A stretch of DNA of 64,000 bases from Streptomyces spinoverrucosus (GTDB lineage: Bacteria > Actinomycetota > Actinomycetes > Streptomycetales > Streptomycetaceae), in NCBI RefSeq assembly GCF_015712165.1, contig NZ_JADPZX010000001.1, forward strand, positions 1,984,001-2,048,000. The letters are read 5' to 3'. The notes below the pieces were generated by a model, which worked only from the letters and a program-made list of their open reading frames with translations, was not told the DNA's origin and did no database searches. The first letter of the stretch is position 1. Each line of letters starts with the position of its first letter. Both the position numbers and the translations under genes were made by a program. Below are positions 15,311 through 24,177 of this stretch, piece by piece.

Positions 15311-15783
15311 GTCGCTTGTCCTTCCTCTGTCCGCCCGCACAGCGCATCGGGGCGCACGCGAGCAGGAGTCTTCGGGGGTGTGTTGACCTCCATCCTGCCC
15401 TTTTCGGCCATAAGTCGGCAGTAAGGCGGTGGAGCGGCAGCGGGCGCGGACCTCGCCGGGACCTCGGCGATCTCCGCGCCGAGCGCCGTGGCGGCACAGC
15501 GCGAACCGGGCGCCGGATCCGGGAATGCGAGATTTTCTCCTCCGGTTGAGGTTTCTGCGGGAGGGAGCGGGGGGAGGACGGTTTACACCCCGCGATCACG
15601 CTCTGCTTGTGCCGCAGCACCATGCGGTACGCCACGGTCCGCTTGACGCAGAGCGGGCGTGGGTGTCCGGCACCGTCGCCGCCCAGCAGGGCAGCGCTGG
15701 GCACCCATGGGAGACGTGATCGCCCCTTCCGAACGGCACACCCCCGTGCCATCGACCCACGACCCAGGACGAGGGGGCGCAGC
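15311..15783. other. Long divergent region with nested inverted repeats
   Basis: 473 bases between cutR (leftward) and the 57-codon gene (rightward), holding promoters for both. Positions 15599-15655 form a two-level hairpin: outer arms CGCTCTGC/GCAGAGCG enclose inner arms GTGCCGCA/TGCGGTAC. A further hairpin GCCCAGC/GCTGGGC lies at about 15688-15709. This suggests a structured 5' leader or small RNA. No ORF with good start signals was seen. Confidence 0.45.
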
Positions 15784-15957
15784 ATGGACGCATTCACCGC
15801 AGGACTTCTGCAGCGCATAAGGGCGACCGAGTCCGACCTGACGCGGGCCCGGGACGAGGGCGACGACTTCCTCGTCGAGGTGGAGCAGGGCGAGCTCGAC
15901 GACCTGCGCCGTCTCGCCGCCGAGCACGGTGTGGAAGTCGGCGCGTCAAGCGTCTGA
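15784..15957 (+). CDS. 57-residue conserved small protein
   Basis: ATG at 15784 follows a purine-rich GAGGGGGCG. The product MDAFTAGLLQRI... is strongly acidic and predicted all-helical, with heptad-like spacing (LLQRIRATESDLTRARDEGD, VEVEQGELDDLRRLAAEHG). It resembles the small DUF6104-type proteins found in streptomycetes; that family name is from memory. No cysteines or membrane segment. Its long structured upstream region and its own bidirectional terminator indicate an independent transcript. Function unknown. Confidence 0.75.
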   Translation: MDAFTAGLLQRIRATESDLTRARDEGDDFLVEVEQGELDDLRRLAAEHGVEVGASSV

Positions 15958-15967
15958 CCGGCACGAC

Positions 15968-16004
15968 AGCGGGCCCCCGGCGAATCCAGCGCCGGGGGCC
16001 CGCT
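15968..16004. terminator. Bidirectional hairpin terminator
   Basis: Perfect 15-base arms (AGCGGGCCCCCGGCG and its complement) with a 7-base loop, between the convergent 57-residue gene and the inositol-phosphatase gene. Confidence 0.85.
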
Positions 16005-16040
16005 CGTGCTTTCGGCCAACACCTGGGTCGGCCGGCCGGT

Positions 16041-16868
16041 TCAGTCGTGCCAGGCGCCGAAGTCCTCCAGGAGCCGCTGGAGGGGCTCGAAGACGCCGGG
16101 GGTGCCCGCGACCGTCAGCTCGCGTGACGGTCGCTCTGAGGGGCGTCCGCCGGTCAGGGCGCCCGCCTCCCGGGCGATCAGGTCACCGGCGCCGTAGTCC
16201 CAGGCGTTGAGTCCGCGCTCGTAGTAGCCGTCGAGGCGGCCGGCGGCCACGTCGCACAGGTCGACGGCGGCGGAGCCGCTGCGGCGGATGTCCCTCACGA
16301 GCGGGATCAGTTTCCGGGCGACCTCGGCCTGGTGCGCGCGGACCTCGGTGACGTAGTTGAAGCCGGTGGAGACCAGGGCCTGGTCCAGCGGCGCGGACGG
16401 CCGGCAGGCCAGCCTGCGCTCGCCGTCCCAGGCTCCGGTGGCCCAGGCCCCGCCGCCGCGCACCGCGTGGTACGTCTCGCCGCGCATCGGCGCCGCGACG
16501 ACCCCGACCACGGTCTCGCCGTCCTGCTCGGCGGCTATGGACACGGCCCAGGTGGGCAGCCCGTAGAGGTAGTTCACCGTGCCGTCGAGCGGGTCGATCA
16601 CCCAGCGGACGCCGCTGCTGCCCTCGCTGGCGGCGCCCTCCTCGCCGAGGAAGCCGTCGTCGGGGCGGTGGTCGGCGATCAGGTCGGTGATCAGCTTCTC
16701 GGCCGCGATGTCCATCTCGGTCACCACGTCGATGGGGCTGGACTTGGTGGCGGCCACCGCGAGGTCGGCCGGGCGGCCGTCCCGCAGCAGCTCACCGGCG
16801 CGGCGGGCGGCCTCCTGGGCGAGCCGCAGCAGGTCCGGGTGGTGGGCGTCGGACACGGCGCTCCTCAT
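16041..16868 (-). CDS. Inositol monophosphatase family phosphatase (SuhB-like)
   Basis: Product of 275 residues. It carries the Mg-dependent phosphatase motifs of the IMPase family: GEEG (metal-binding Glu), [17 protein letters not shown] (motif A, DPLDGT), GSAAVDLC, and [14 protein letters not shown] (motif B, WDxxAG). Predicted substrates are myo-inositol phosphate or a related sugar phosphate. The ATG overlaps the hemH stop by 4 bases (ATGA), so it is translationally coupled to hemH. Orthologous by position to M. tuberculosis suhB (Rv2701c). Confidence 0.92.
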   Translation of the reverse strand: MRSAVSDAHHPDLLRLAQEAARRAGELLRDGRPADLAVAATKSSPIDVVTEMDIAAEKLITDLIADHRPDDGFLGEEGAASEGSSGVRWVIDPLDGTVNYLYGLPTWAVSIAAEQDGETVVGVVAAPMRGETYHAVRGGGAWATGAWDGERRLACRPSAPLDQALVSTGFNYVTEVRAHQAEVARKLIPLVRDIRRSGSAAVDLCDVAAGRLDGYYERGLNAWDYGAGDLIAREAGALTGGRPSERPSRELTVAGTPGVFEPLQRLLEDFGAWHD

Positions 16869-17992
16869 GCGTAGGGGCTGTCGGCGCCCGCGGCGGCGGG
16901 ACGCGGGGCGCGGGCCGGGCAGCAGCCCACCGGGCAGAGGTTGTGGCTCGCGCCGAGGGCGCCCAGGGCGCACGGTGTGACCTCCTGGCCACGCTCGACG
17001 GCGGCGCGCTCGGTGACGAGGTCGCGGATCGCGGCGGCGAACCTCGGGTCGGCACCGACGGTCGCCGAGCGACGCACCGGCAGGCCCAGCTCCTCGGCCT
17101 TGGCCTTGGCCTCCGTGTCGAGGTCGTAGAGGACCTCCATGTGGTCGGAGACGAAGCCGATGGGGGCCATCACGACGGCCGGGACGCCCGCCGCGTGCCG
17201 CTCCTCCAAGTGATCGCAGATGTCGGGCTCCAGCCACGGGATGTGCGGGGCGCCGGAGCGCGACTGGTAGACGAGCTGCCAGGGGTGGTCGACGCCGGTG
17301 CGCTCACGGACGGCGTCGGCGATCAGCCGCGCCACGTCCAGATGCTGCTTGACGTACGCCCCGCCGTCCCCGTGTTCCTCGACCGGGCCGGAGGTGTCCG
17401 CGGCGGAGTTCGGGATCGAGTGGGTCGTGAACGCGATGTGCGCGCCGTCCCGGACGTCCTCGGGGAGGGAGGCGAGGCACTGGAGCACGCCCTCGATCAT
17501 GGGCTCGACGAAGCCGGGGTGGTTGAAGTAGTGCCGCAGCTTGTCGATCTTCGGCGGCTCCAAGCCCTCGGCCTCCAGGGCGGCGAGCGAGTCGGCGAGG
17601 TTCTCGCGGTACTGCCGGCAGCCCGAGTACGAGGCGTAAGCGCTCGTAGCGAGGACCAGGACGCGGCGGCGGCCGTCGCGGACCATCTCGCGCAGCGTGT
17701 CCGTGAGGTACGGCGCCCAGTTGCGATTGCCCCAGTAGACCGGCAGGTCCAGGCCGTGGTCGGCGAAGTCCTTGCGCAGGGCGTCCAGCAGGGCGCGGTT
17801 CTGGTCGTTGATCGGGCTGACCCCGCCGAACAGGAAGTAGTGCCGGCCGACTTCCTTGAGGCGTTCTCTGGGGATGCCGCGCCCGCGCGTCACGTTCTCC
17901 AGGAACGGGACCACGTCGTCCGGCCCCTCGGGGCCGCCGAACGAGAGCAGGAGCAGGGCGTCGTAGGGGGTGGCATCGAGCGCGTCTGGCAT
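16865..17992 (-). CDS. hemH: Ferrochelatase (coproporphyrin type), iron-sulfur subclass
   Basis: Inserts ferrous iron into a porphyrin in the last steps of haem synthesis; actinobacterial enzymes act on coproporphyrin III. The 375 residues include [37 protein letters not shown] (Cys125), [25 protein letters not shown] and [16 protein letters not shown]. The C-terminal cysteine cluster (about 341, 353, 357, 358) together with Cys125 suits the [2Fe-2S] cluster described for actinobacterial ferrochelatases. Start ATG 17992; coupled to the downstream phosphatase by an ATGA overlap. Confidence 0.94.
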   Translation of the reverse strand: MPDALDATPYDALLLLSFGGPEGPDDVVPFLENVTRGRGIPRERLKEVGRHYFLFGGVSPINDQNRALLDALRKDFADHGLDLPVYWGNRNWAPYLTDTLREMVRDGRRRVLVLATSAYASYSGCRQYRENLADSLAALEAEGLEPPKIDKLRHYFNHPGFVEPMIEGVLQCLASLPEDVRDGAHIAFTTHSIPNSAADTSGPVEEHGDGGAYVKQHLDVARLIADAVRERTGVDHPWQLVYQSRSGAPHIPWLEPDICDHLEERHAAGVPAVVMAPIGFVSDHMEVLYDLDTEAKAKAEELGLPVRRSATVGADPRFAAAIRDLVTERAAVERGQEVTPCALGALGASHNLCPVGCCPARAPRPAAAGADSPYA

Positions 17993-18201
17993 GGCTCCGA
18001 TCCTGCCACCCGGCACTGACAGTGAGGTAACGGCGGGGTGCCGCGGGTGTTCATGGCCATACCCACGGGTGCATCGGGGCCACCTCACTCGTAACCTGTA
18101 TGGGCCACCTTCGCGCCTTACGCATCAGTACCGAGCCGTACGCAGCCCTGCCGCGGCGGTATCGGCCCCCTCGTCGTCCCTTCCGAACTGCCGGAGACCC
18201 A

Positions 18202-19440
18202 GTGCCCAGCCCCTACCGCGCCCTGTTCGCCGCCCCCGGCTCCAAGGGCTTCTCCGCCGCAGGCCTCCTCGGTCGGATGCCGCTGTCGATGATGGGCATC
18301 GGCGTGGTCACGATGGTCTCCCAGCTCACCGGGCGGTACGGGCTGGCGGGCGCGCTGTCGGCGACCATCGCGCTGGCGGCGGCGGTGGCGGGGCCGCAGG
18401 TCTCGCGGCTGGTCGACCAGTACGGGCAGCGGCGGGTGCTGCGCCCGGCGACCCTGCTGGCGCTCACCGCGGCGGCCGTGCTGCTGGTCGCCGCGCACTA
18501 CGGGTGGCCGGACTGGGTGCTGTTCGTGGCCTGTGCGGGCATCGGGTGCGTGCCGAGCGTCGGCGCGATGATCCGGGCCCGCTGGGCAGCCCTGTACCGG
18601 GGCACCCCGCAGCTGCACACCGCGTACTCCTTCGAGTCCGTGGTGGACGAGATCTGCTTCATCTTCGGGCCGATCATCTCCATCGGCCTGTCCACCGCCT
18701 GGTTCCCGGAGGCCGGCCCGCTGCTGGCCGCCTGCTTCCTCGCGGCCGGCGTCTTCTGGCTGACCGCGCAGCGGTCCACCGAGCCCGCCCCGCACCCGCG
18801 CGAGCGGCACGGCGGCGGCTCCGCCATGCGCTCCCCGGGACTGCAGGTCCTGGTGACCACCTTCGTGGCCACCGGCGCGATCTTCGGCGCGGTGGACGTG
18901 GTCACGGTGGCCTTCGCCGACGAGCAGGGCCACAAGGGGGCCGCCAGCGTCGTCCTCGCGGTGTACGCGCTGGGCTCCTGCGTGGCGGGGGCCGTCTTCG
19001 GGTTGCTCCACTTCGCGGGTGCGCCCGAACCTCGGTGGTTGCTGGGTGTATGCGCGATGGCCGTGAGTATGATCCCCCTCCTACTGGTCGGAAACTTGCC
19101 GTTTCTGGCCGTGGCGCTCTTCGTCGCGGGCCTGTCCATCGCTCCCACGATGATCACGACGATGTCCCTGATCGAAGAGCACGTACCACGCGCGCAACTG
19201 ACCGAGGGCATGACCTGGGTGAGCACCGGGCTCGCGGTGGGGGTCGCCCTCGGCTCCTCCGTGGCCGGCTGGGTGATCGACGCCGCCGGTGCGCGCGCCG
19301 GGTACGGGGTTCCGGCGGTGTCCGGCGCCGTCGCGGTCGCGGTCGGTTTCCTCGGGTACCGCCGGCTCAAGCGGCCGGCTCCGCGTCGGGGAGGCACCGT
19401 TGAGCAGCACAGCGAGCGGGAAGAACGGCACGTGGCGTAA
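18202..19440 (+). CDS. MFS transporter
   Basis: Membrane protein of 412 residues with about 12 transmembrane segments in two halves joined by a polar loop (about 195-215, EPAPHPRERHGGG). It resembles drug/metabolite-efflux MFS members of actinobacteria (MVSQLTGRYGLAGALSATIAL, VDEICFIFGPIISIGLS). GTG start at 18202 with GGAG 7 bases upstream; the frame stays open further upstream but without a good ribosome site. Its last 41 bases overlap the start of the FAD oxidase, suggesting coupled expression. Substrate unknown. Confidence 0.87.
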   Translation: MPSPYRALFAAPGSKGFSAAGLLGRMPLSMMGIGVVTMVSQLTGRYGLAGALSATIALAAAVAGPQVSRLVDQYGQRRVLRPATLLALTAAAVLLVAAHYGWPDWVLFVACAGIGCVPSVGAMIRARWAALYRGTPQLHTAYSFESVVDEICFIFGPIISIGLSTAWFPEAGPLLAACFLAAGVFWLTAQRSTEPAPHPRERHGGGSAMRSPGLQVLVTTFVATGAIFGAVDVVTVAFADEQGHKGAASVVLAVYALGSCVAGAVFGLLHFAGAPEPRWLLGVCAMAVSMIPLLLVGNLPFLAVALFVAGLSIAPTMITTMSLIEEHVPRAQLTEGMTWVSTGLAVGVALGSSVAGWVIDAAGARAGYGVPAVSGAVAVAVGFLGYRRLKRPAPRRGGTVEQHSEREERHVA

Positions 19441-20719
19441 CTGGGGCGGCAATGTCGCCGCCCGCCCGGCGCGGGAGGTCACGCCCGCCTCCGTGGAGGA
19501 GCTGACCGAGGCGGTACGGCAGGCGGCGCAGGACGGCCTGAAGGTGAAGGCCGTCGGCACCGGGCACTCCTTCACGTCCATAGCGGCGACCGACGGTGTG
19601 TTGATCCGACCTCAACTGTTGACGGGCATACGCAACATTGACCGGGAGGCCGGCACCGTCACGGTCGAGGCCGGCACCCCGCTCAAGAGACTCAATGTGG
19701 CCCTCGCGCGCGAGGGGCTGTCGCTGACCAACATGGGCGACATCATGGAGCAGACCGTCTCCGGGGCCACCAGCACCGGCACCCACGGCACGGGCCGCGA
19801 CTCCGCCTCGATCGCCGCCCAGATCCGGGGCCTGGAGCTGGTCACCGCCGACGGCACGGTGCTCACCTGCTCCGATAAGGAAAACCCGGATGTCTTCGCG
19901 GCCGCCCGGATCGGCCTCGGCGCCCTCGGCATCGTCACCGCGATCACCTTCGCCGTCGAGCCGGTCTTTCTGCTCACCGCGCGCGAGGAGCCGATGACCT
20001 TCGACCGGGTCACCAACTCCTTCGACGAACTCTGGGCCGAGAACGAGCACTTCGAGTTCTACTGGTTCCCGCACACCGGAAGCACCAACACCAAGCGCAA
20101 CAACCGCAGCGCCGGCCCGGAGCGCCCGGTGGGGCAGCTCAAGGGCTGGTTCGAGGACGAGTTCCTCTCCAACGGCGTCTTCCAGGTGGCCAACTGGGTC
20201 GGCCGCGCGGTGCCCGCCGCCATCCCGACGATCGCCCAGATCTCCAGCAAGGCCCTCTCCCCACGCACGTACACGGACATCCCGTACAAGGTCTTCACCT
20301 CCCCGCGCCGGGTGCGTTTCGTGGAGATGGAGTACGCCGTCCCGCGCGAGGCCGTCGTGGAGACGCTGCGCGAGCTGAAGGCGACGGTCGACCGGTCCCG
20401 ACTGCGGATCAGCTTCCCCGTCGAGGTGCGCACCGCCCCGGCCGACGACATCACGCTGTCCACGGCGTCGGGCCGGGACACCGCGTACATCGCCGTCCAC
20501 ATGTTCCAGGGCACCCCCTATCAGGCGTACTTCACCGCCGCCGAGCGGATCTTCACCGCGCACGAGGGGCGGCCGCACTGGGGCAAGGTGCACACGCGGG
20601 ACGCGGAGTACTTCGCCGGGGTCTACCCGCGCTTCGGGGAGTTCACGGCGCTGCGGGACCGGCTGGATCCGGAACGGCGGTTTCAGAACGACTACTTGCG
20701 GAGGGTGCTGGGGTCGTAG
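19400..20719 (+). CDS. FAD-linked aldonolactone/alditol oxidase (D-arabinono-1,4-lactone oxidase family)
   Basis: Product of 439 residues. FAD-binding PCMH domain (about 15-185) with VKAVGTGHSFTSIAATDGVLI, whose His is the likely covalent flavin attachment site, and SGATSTGTHGTG. The C-terminal ALO domain includes HTGSTNTKRNNRS, HWGKVHTRDAEYFAGVYPRF and a terminal DPERRFQNDYLRRVLG. It oxidises a sugar lactone or alditol with O2. I chose TTG 19400 because GGAGG lies 6 bases upstream; this start is inside the MFS gene. Its 3' end overlaps an opposite gene by 77 bases. Confidence 0.9.
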   Translation: MSSTASGKNGTWRNWGGNVAARPAREVTPASVEELTEAVRQAAQDGLKVKAVGTGHSFTSIAATDGVLIRPQLLTGIRNIDREAGTVTVEAGTPLKRLNVALAREGLSLTNMGDIMEQTVSGATSTGTHGTGRDSASIAAQIRGLELVTADGTVLTCSDKENPDVFAAARIGLGALGIVTAITFAVEPVFLLTAREEPMTFDRVTNSFDELWAENEHFEFYWFPHTGSTNTKRNNRSAGPERPVGQLKGWFEDEFLSNGVFQVANWVGRAVPAAIPTIAQISSKALSPRTYTDIPYKVFTSPRRVRFVEMEYAVPREAVVETLRELKATVDRSRLRISFPVEVRTAPADDITLSTASGRDTAYIAVHMFQGTPYQAYFTAAERIFTAHEGRPHWGKVHTRDAEYFAGVYPRFGEFTALRDRLDPERRFQNDYLRRVLGS

Positions 20720-21446
20720 CGGACGCGGTGGGCGTGGGGGTCGGGGCCGGCTCCCCGCCGGTGTCCTGCTCGTCACCGGAGCTCGCGCTCGGAGTCGGCG
20801 CCGAACTGCCCGTCGTACCGCCGCCGTCGCTTCCGGACGAGGCACCGTCCGACGGCGTGGCGCCACCGGTGGTGTCCGTGTCGGTGTCCGCGTCCGGCAC
20901 CCCGGAGGGAGCGGACGTCGAATCGTCCCCGCGGGAGTCGGGGTCCGAGTCCCCGGAGTTCGAGGAGGATTTGCCGTGGCCGGAGAGGGCGTCCCCGACC
21001 GTCGTGCCGCCCCGGCCGCCGAAGCTGCTTCCGGAGGCCAGTTCATAGGCCGTGATGCCGGTCATCGTGACGCCGAAGACCAGGGCCGCCGCCAGCAGCG
21101 GGCGCTTCCAGCTTCTGACCCGCGCGCGGTAGACCGTGCCCTCGGTGAACTCCCCGACGGCGCGCGGCGCTTGCTCCGGGGGTCTGGCGGGCGCCGCGAC
21201 ATCGCGGAACTGCTCACCGGTCCGCGTGAAGAAGTGCTGGAACAGCGAACCGCCGCAGGTGGCGATGACGCTGACGACTCCGGCGCCGAGGATCGTCCCG
21301 TAGACCCCGAAGGAGGAGGCGAGTTTGGCGGCCACCACCGCGGCCACGGCGCTGCTCGCGACCTGGGGCACGCTCAGGTCGATCCGCTTCTGCTTCACCT
21401 CCTCCCCGGTGCTCGACTCCTGGACGACATCGGGCCTTTGGCGCAT
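20643..21446 (-). CDS. Single-span membrane protein with Ser/Thr/Pro/Asp-rich tail, unknown function
   Basis: Product of 267 residues; family not recognised. The N-terminal region (about 25-75) holds an Ala/Gly/Val-rich amphipathic or membrane helix (VASSAVAAVVAAKLASSFGVYG). A second clear span follows a basic stretch (SWKRPLLAAALVFGVTMTGITAY, about 110-133). The last 130 residues are low complexity with Asp/Thr/Ser/Gly/Pro repeats, probably extracytoplasmic or wall-facing. ATG at 21446 with AAGG upstream. Ends inside the 3' end of the convergent oxidase gene. Confidence 0.65.
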   Translation of the reverse strand: MRQRPDVVQESSTGEEVKQKRIDLSVPQVASSAVAAVVAAKLASSFGVYGTILGAGVVSVIATCGGSLFQHFFTRTGEQFRDVAAPARPPEQAPRAVGEFTEGTVYRARVRSWKRPLLAAALVFGVTMTGITAYELASGSSFGGRGGTTVGDALSGHGKSSSNSGDSDPDSRGDDSTSAPSGVPDADTDTDTTGGATPSDGASSGSDGGGTTGSSAPTPSASSGDEQDTGGEPAPTPTPTASATTPAPSASSRSETAVPDPAGPAAP

Positions 21447-21916
21447 TCCGGGGCCTTGCCTGCCTTTCCCGTACTTGATCGACTGGGGGTACGAGAGGGG
21501 GACGTACGGTCGAAACCGGTAGTTCCGTTTCTGGTGATTCCGTGAAGTACGCCACGTGTGTGATCGGGAGAATCCGTCAGCGGCGGCCAAGTGCCGCCCC
21601 CCGGGAGAAGTTGAGCGGCGCGCCAATCCACGCACGTGGTCCAAATGGAGTACTGTTGCGAGCCCTGGGTCCGGGCTACCGCCAGGCTGTCCGGAACCTT
21701 GAAGGACCGCCGGGAGGGGGCTTGTTGCACAGGGTGACGGAGTTGGTCACTTAGCGTTGCGAATAGGTAACCGTGCCATAACGGCGATCCAGGGCCCGTG
21801 CCCGACACGCCGGGCAACTCGGCAAGGTTGTGGCAGGCTGCACCCGGGCAGGCCACACTCGACTAGCGGAAGCAGCGACGCACGTGACGTCGGCAGGCAC
21901 CACCCGGGAGGTCCCC
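21447..21916. other. Divergent regulatory region upstream of sepH
   Basis: 470 bases between the single-span membrane protein gene (leftward) and sepH (rightward). It must contain both promoters. An inverted repeat GTGAC-N7-GTCAC lies at 21734-21750, followed by TTGCGA at 21755-21760, which could be a -35 element for a sepH promoter. I cannot map start sites with confidence, and I see no ORF with good signals. Confidence 0.4.
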
Positions 21917-22951
21917 ATGCCCGAACTGCGTGTCGTGGCCGTCTCCAATGACGGCACACGGCTGGTGCTGAAGGCTGCGGACAGCACGGAGTACACGCTT
22001 CCGATCGACGAACGGCTCCGCGCCGCCGTGCGCGGCGACCGTCCCCGCCTCGGCCAGATCGAGATCGAGGTGGAGAGCCATCTCCGCCCCCGAGACATCC
22101 AGGCGCGGATACGGGCGGGCGCGACCGCCGAAGAGGTCGCCCAGATGGCGGGCATCCCGGTCGATCGCGTACGCCGTTTCGAGGGTCCCGTGCTGGCCGA
22201 GCGCGCCTTCATGGCCGAGCGGGCCCGCAAGACCCCGGTCCGCCGCCCCGGCGAGAACTCCGGGCCGCTGCTCGGCGAGGCCGTGCAGGAGCGGCTGGTG
22301 CTGCGCGGCGCCGAGAAGGACACCGTGCAGTGGGACTCCTGGCGCCGCGACGACGGCACCTGGGAGGTACTGCTGGTCTACCGCGTCGCGGGCGAGCCGC
22401 ACTCGGCGAGCTGGACGTACGACCCGCCCCGGCGGCTCGTGCAGGCCGTCGACGACGAGGCCCGCTCGCTGATCGGTGAGGCGGACGACCTCGGCGCGCC
22501 CGAGCCCAGCTTCCCCTTCGTTCCGCGTATCGCCCGGCTGCCGCGCGAGCGCACGCTGGACCGTTCCGCCGACCGGGAGCGGCCGAGCCTGCCGGCGCCT
22601 CCGGCCGAGCCCGTCGAGGAGAGCGCGGGTGAGCGGGATTCGCTGACCAGCCTGCTGGAGGCGGTTCCGAGCTTCCGGGGCGACCTGGTGGTCCCGGAGC
22701 GTCCGGCGCCCGAGCCGGTGGAGGAGCCCGCCGCCGAGCCCGAGGCGGAGGAGCCACCGGCGCCCGCGGCCTCGGCCGGTTCCGCCTACGCGGACGTCCT
22801 GATGCCGCGCTCGGTCGGCAGCCACCGCGACCGCCTCGTCGGCGCGACCGACCGCCAGGCCGAGGCCGACGGCGTCCGCCCCGGCCGCAGAGCGGCGGTC
22901 CCGAGCTGGGACGAAATCGTGTTCGGGACGCGGCGGAAGAAGCAGGAGTAG
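21917..22951 (+). CDS. sepH: SepH, FtsZ-interacting cell-division regulator
   Basis: Actinobacteria-specific division protein that binds FtsZ and promotes filament bundling and sporulation septation. Of 344 residues, the N-terminal DUF3071 domain (1-170) starts MPELRVVAVSNDGTRLVLKA and contains a helix-turn-helix-like segment (ATAEEVAQMAGIPVDRVRRFEGPV, about 76-99). An acidic Pro/Glu-rich linker (about 215-295) and a basic conserved C-terminal tail (WDEIVFGTRRKKQE) follow. ATG with GGGAGG upstream. Followed by a strong shared terminator. Confidence 0.93.
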   Translation: MPELRVVAVSNDGTRLVLKAADSTEYTLPIDERLRAAVRGDRPRLGQIEIEVESHLRPRDIQARIRAGATAEEVAQMAGIPVDRVRRFEGPVLAERAFMAERARKTPVRRPGENSGPLLGEAVQERLVLRGAEKDTVQWDSWRRDDGTWEVLLVYRVAGEPHSASWTYDPPRRLVQAVDDEARSLIGEADDLGAPEPSFPFVPRIARLPRERTLDRSADRERPSLPAPPAEPVEESAGERDSLTSLLEAVPSFRGDLVVPERPAPEPVEEPAAEPEAEEPPAPAASAGSAYADVLMPRSVGSHRDRLVGATDRQAEADGVRPGRRAAVPSWDEIVFGTRRKKQE

Positions 22952-22968
22952 CACCCGACGGTACGGAA

Positions 22969-23002
22969 CGAGGGCCCGCGCCTGACCAGGCGCGGGCCCT
23001 CG
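22969..23002. terminator. Bidirectional hairpin terminator
   Basis: Perfect 15-base arms (CGAGGGCCCGCGCCT and complement) with a 4-base loop between convergent sepH and the sulfurtransferase gene. Confidence 0.85.
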
Positions 23003-23029
23003 GCGTGGGCGGGTGCTTCGGGCGGTCGG

Positions 23030-23881
23030 CTACTGCGGATCCGGCCCCACCGCAACCGGCCGCGACGGATCCGACGACCACTGCGACCACGACCCGACGT
23101 ACAGCGCCGCCGGAATCCCGGCGACCGCCAGTGCCAGCACCTCGTGCGCCGCGGAGACCCCGGAACCGCAGTACACGCCCACCTTCGCCCCGTCGTGCGC
23201 CCCCAGTGCGTTGAAGCGCGCCCGGAGCTCCTCGGCGGGCAGGAAGCGACCGTCCGCCCCCACGTTCTCGTTCGTCGGCGCCGACACCGCCCCGGGGATG
23301 TGCCCGCCCACCCGGTCGATCGGCTCCACGTCGCCCCGGTACCGCTCCGCCGCCCGCGCGTCGAGCAGCACCCCCGAACGGGCCAGCGCCGCGGCCGCGT
23401 CCGCGTCCAGGAGCCCCTCGGCGGCCGCCTCCGGCCGGAAGTCGCCCTCCTCCGGCGTCGGCTCCGCCACCGACAGGGCGCCCTCCCACGCGGGCAACCC
23501 CCCGTCGAGCACCCGCACATCCGGGTGACCCGTCCAGCGCAACAGCCACCAGGCGCGGGCCGCGGCCCAGCCCTGGCCACCGTCGTACACAACGACCCGG
23601 CGCCCGGACGACACACCCGCACGACGCATCGCCGCGCCGAACTCCGCCAGATCCGGCAGCGGGTGGCGCCCGTTGGCGCCCGGCGCGGCGGCCAGTTCGC
23701 GGTCCAGGTCGACGAAGACCGCGCCGGGGATGTGCCCGGCCGCGTATGCGGCCCGTCCGTCGAACGGCGGCTCACCGGCCGCCTTGGCCACGCTGAGCTG
23801 CCAGCGGACGTCGAGCAGCACGGGCGGGTTGGGCCCCGCCAGGGCGCTCGCGAGCTCGGATGCGGTGATGATGGCGTTCAT
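23030..23881 (-). CDS. Thiosulfate/3-mercaptopyruvate sulfurtransferase (two-domain rhodanese)
   Basis: Product of 283 residues with tandem rhodanese domains. The N-terminal inactive domain holds LLDVRWQL and HIPGAVFVDLDREL; the C-terminal catalytic domain holds LLDARAAERYRGD, HIPGAVSAPTNENV and the active-site loop CGSGVSA (Cys about 239). It transfers sulfur from thiosulfate or mercaptopyruvate to thiol acceptors or cyanide. The start could also be the ATG 9 bases upstream (MVAMNAI). Convergent with sepH. Confidence 0.9.
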   Translation of the reverse strand: MNAIITASELASALAGPNPPVLLDVRWQLSVAKAAGEPPFDGRAAYAAGHIPGAVFVDLDRELAAAPGANGRHPLPDLAEFGAAMRRAGVSSGRRVVVYDGGQGWAAARAWWLLRWTGHPDVRVLDGGLPAWEGALSVAEPTPEEGDFRPEAAAEGLLDADAAAALARSGVLLDARAAERYRGDVEPIDRVGGHIPGAVSAPTNENVGADGRFLPAEELRARFNALGAHDGAKVGVYCGSGVSAAHEVLALAVAGIPAALYVGSWSQWSSDPSRPVAVGPDPQ

Positions 23882-24177
23882 GGCCACCATCCTTGCGCAC
23901 AGGGTGGCCTCATCGTCCAGGTCCGGCTACTCTGCTCGGCCGGACAGACCCGATCACCGGGCGTACGGGATCGGGCACATGCTGTAGAGCCGATCGACAC
24001 CCGAGGGCAATCACCTCGAAACGGGCAAGAAACCGCAGATCGGGCAACTACCGGGCGCGGAGCGGGAAGCGGCGGCGCGCCCGGAGCGCTGGACGCCGAG
24101 GGTGGTGCGAGCATCGGCACGGGGGTCGGAGAGCGGAATCGACGCGGCCACCGCGAGGGGCCGAGGAGAGAGTGACG

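Noticed and set aside
13334..15424. 696-codon frame antisense to cutRS
   Set aside because: Spans both genes of a well-supported two-component system in the opposite direction and encodes low-complexity sequence.
21734..21750. GTGAC-N7-GTCAC as a Crp-type operator before sepH
   Set aside because: The spacing between half-sites is wrong for the known Crp site (GTGA-N6-TCAC); kept only as an inverted repeat.
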